DNA of 64,000 nucleotides from Streptomyces reniochalinae (GTDB lineage Bacteria; Actinomycetota; Actinomycetes; Streptomycetales; Streptomycetaceae): positions 58,158-122,157 of the forward strand of contig NZ_QOIM01000047.1 in the NCBI RefSeq assembly GCF_003323735.1. Reading direction: 5' to 3'. The position numbers were made by a program, and so were the translations under genes. Below are positions 64,000-64,000 of the stretch, in pieces. Position 1 is the stretch's first letter. Every line of letters starts with the position of its first letter. A model generated the notes under the pieces. The model was not told the origin of the DNA. It worked only from the letters and a program-made list of their open reading frames with translations, and ran no database searches.

Positions 64000-64000
64000 A

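Noticed and set aside
63931..64000. tRNA-Sec-like fold ending in CCA
   Set aside because: The 12-bp stem resembles a long acceptor arm, but no T-loop consensus, UCA anticodon arm or long variable arm could be found.

Overview
The window is high-GC actinobacterial chromosome, almost certainly from a Streptomyces or close relative. Evidence: strongly GC-biased third codon positions, the conserved folK/DUF3180, folE-ftsH-hpt-tilS, dacB and ppa neighbourhood, a TipA-type MerR activator with its own promoter, the XRE/ATPase/DUF397 trio, ANTAR proteins and many GTG starts. No numbers here come from a database; family calls rest on motifs read in the translations.

Region by region. 1-10.4 kb is the core block: folate enzymes (end of folB, folK, then folE convergent), FtsH, hypoxanthine phosphoribosyltransferase, TilS, a DUF2342 zinc protease, a PBP4-type carboxypeptidase and pyrophosphatase. 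Two nearly identical 208-bp mobile repeats (MITE-like, CTAG target duplications) lie in inverted orientation at 1.2 kb and 10.6 kb. 10.9-18.8 kb holds a ThrE-type exporter, tipA, a PadR regulator with a palindromic operator, a DinB-like protein, an aldehyde dehydrogenase lacking the usual glutamate, and the XRE/ATPase/DUF397 set. 19-28.6 kb holds an ABC exporter behind a MerR-type, apparently leaderless promoter, an MreB-like actin, small regulators, a broken LysR gene, a STAS-ANTAR-GAF protein and a formylglycine-generating enzyme. 28.8-33 kb is a citrate-type transporter with its two-component system. 33-37.6 kb is a hydrolase, a phosphoribosyltransferase, an ANTAR protein and a TPM-like membrane protein. 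37.7-41.8 kb is a type VII-linked polymorphic toxin operon: two WXG100 proteins, a toxin with an RNase A-like tail, its immunity gene, then an orphan second RNase A-like tail with a CdiI-type immunity gene. 42-52 kb holds a YbtPQ/IrtAB-like ABC pair with an AraC regulator, an FG-GAP protein, a MarR/ClC divergent pair and a membrane protein.

From 52,278 to 63,861 lies an integrative element bounded by 88-bp perfect direct repeats. Each repeat contains the 3' half of tRNA-Thr(CGU) and its terminator. The element carries a tyrosine integrase, a candidate excisionase, a regulator, two decayed IS5-type insertion sequences, a membrane protein and, as main cargo, a two-gene anti-phage candidate: an AIPR-family protein with an Mrr-like nuclease motif, followed by a 910-residue single-chain N6-adenine methylase with an N-terminal PD-(D/E)xK-like motif and a C-terminal recognition region. 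Neither repeat is joined to the tRNA 5' half, so a second element probably continues to the right of the window.
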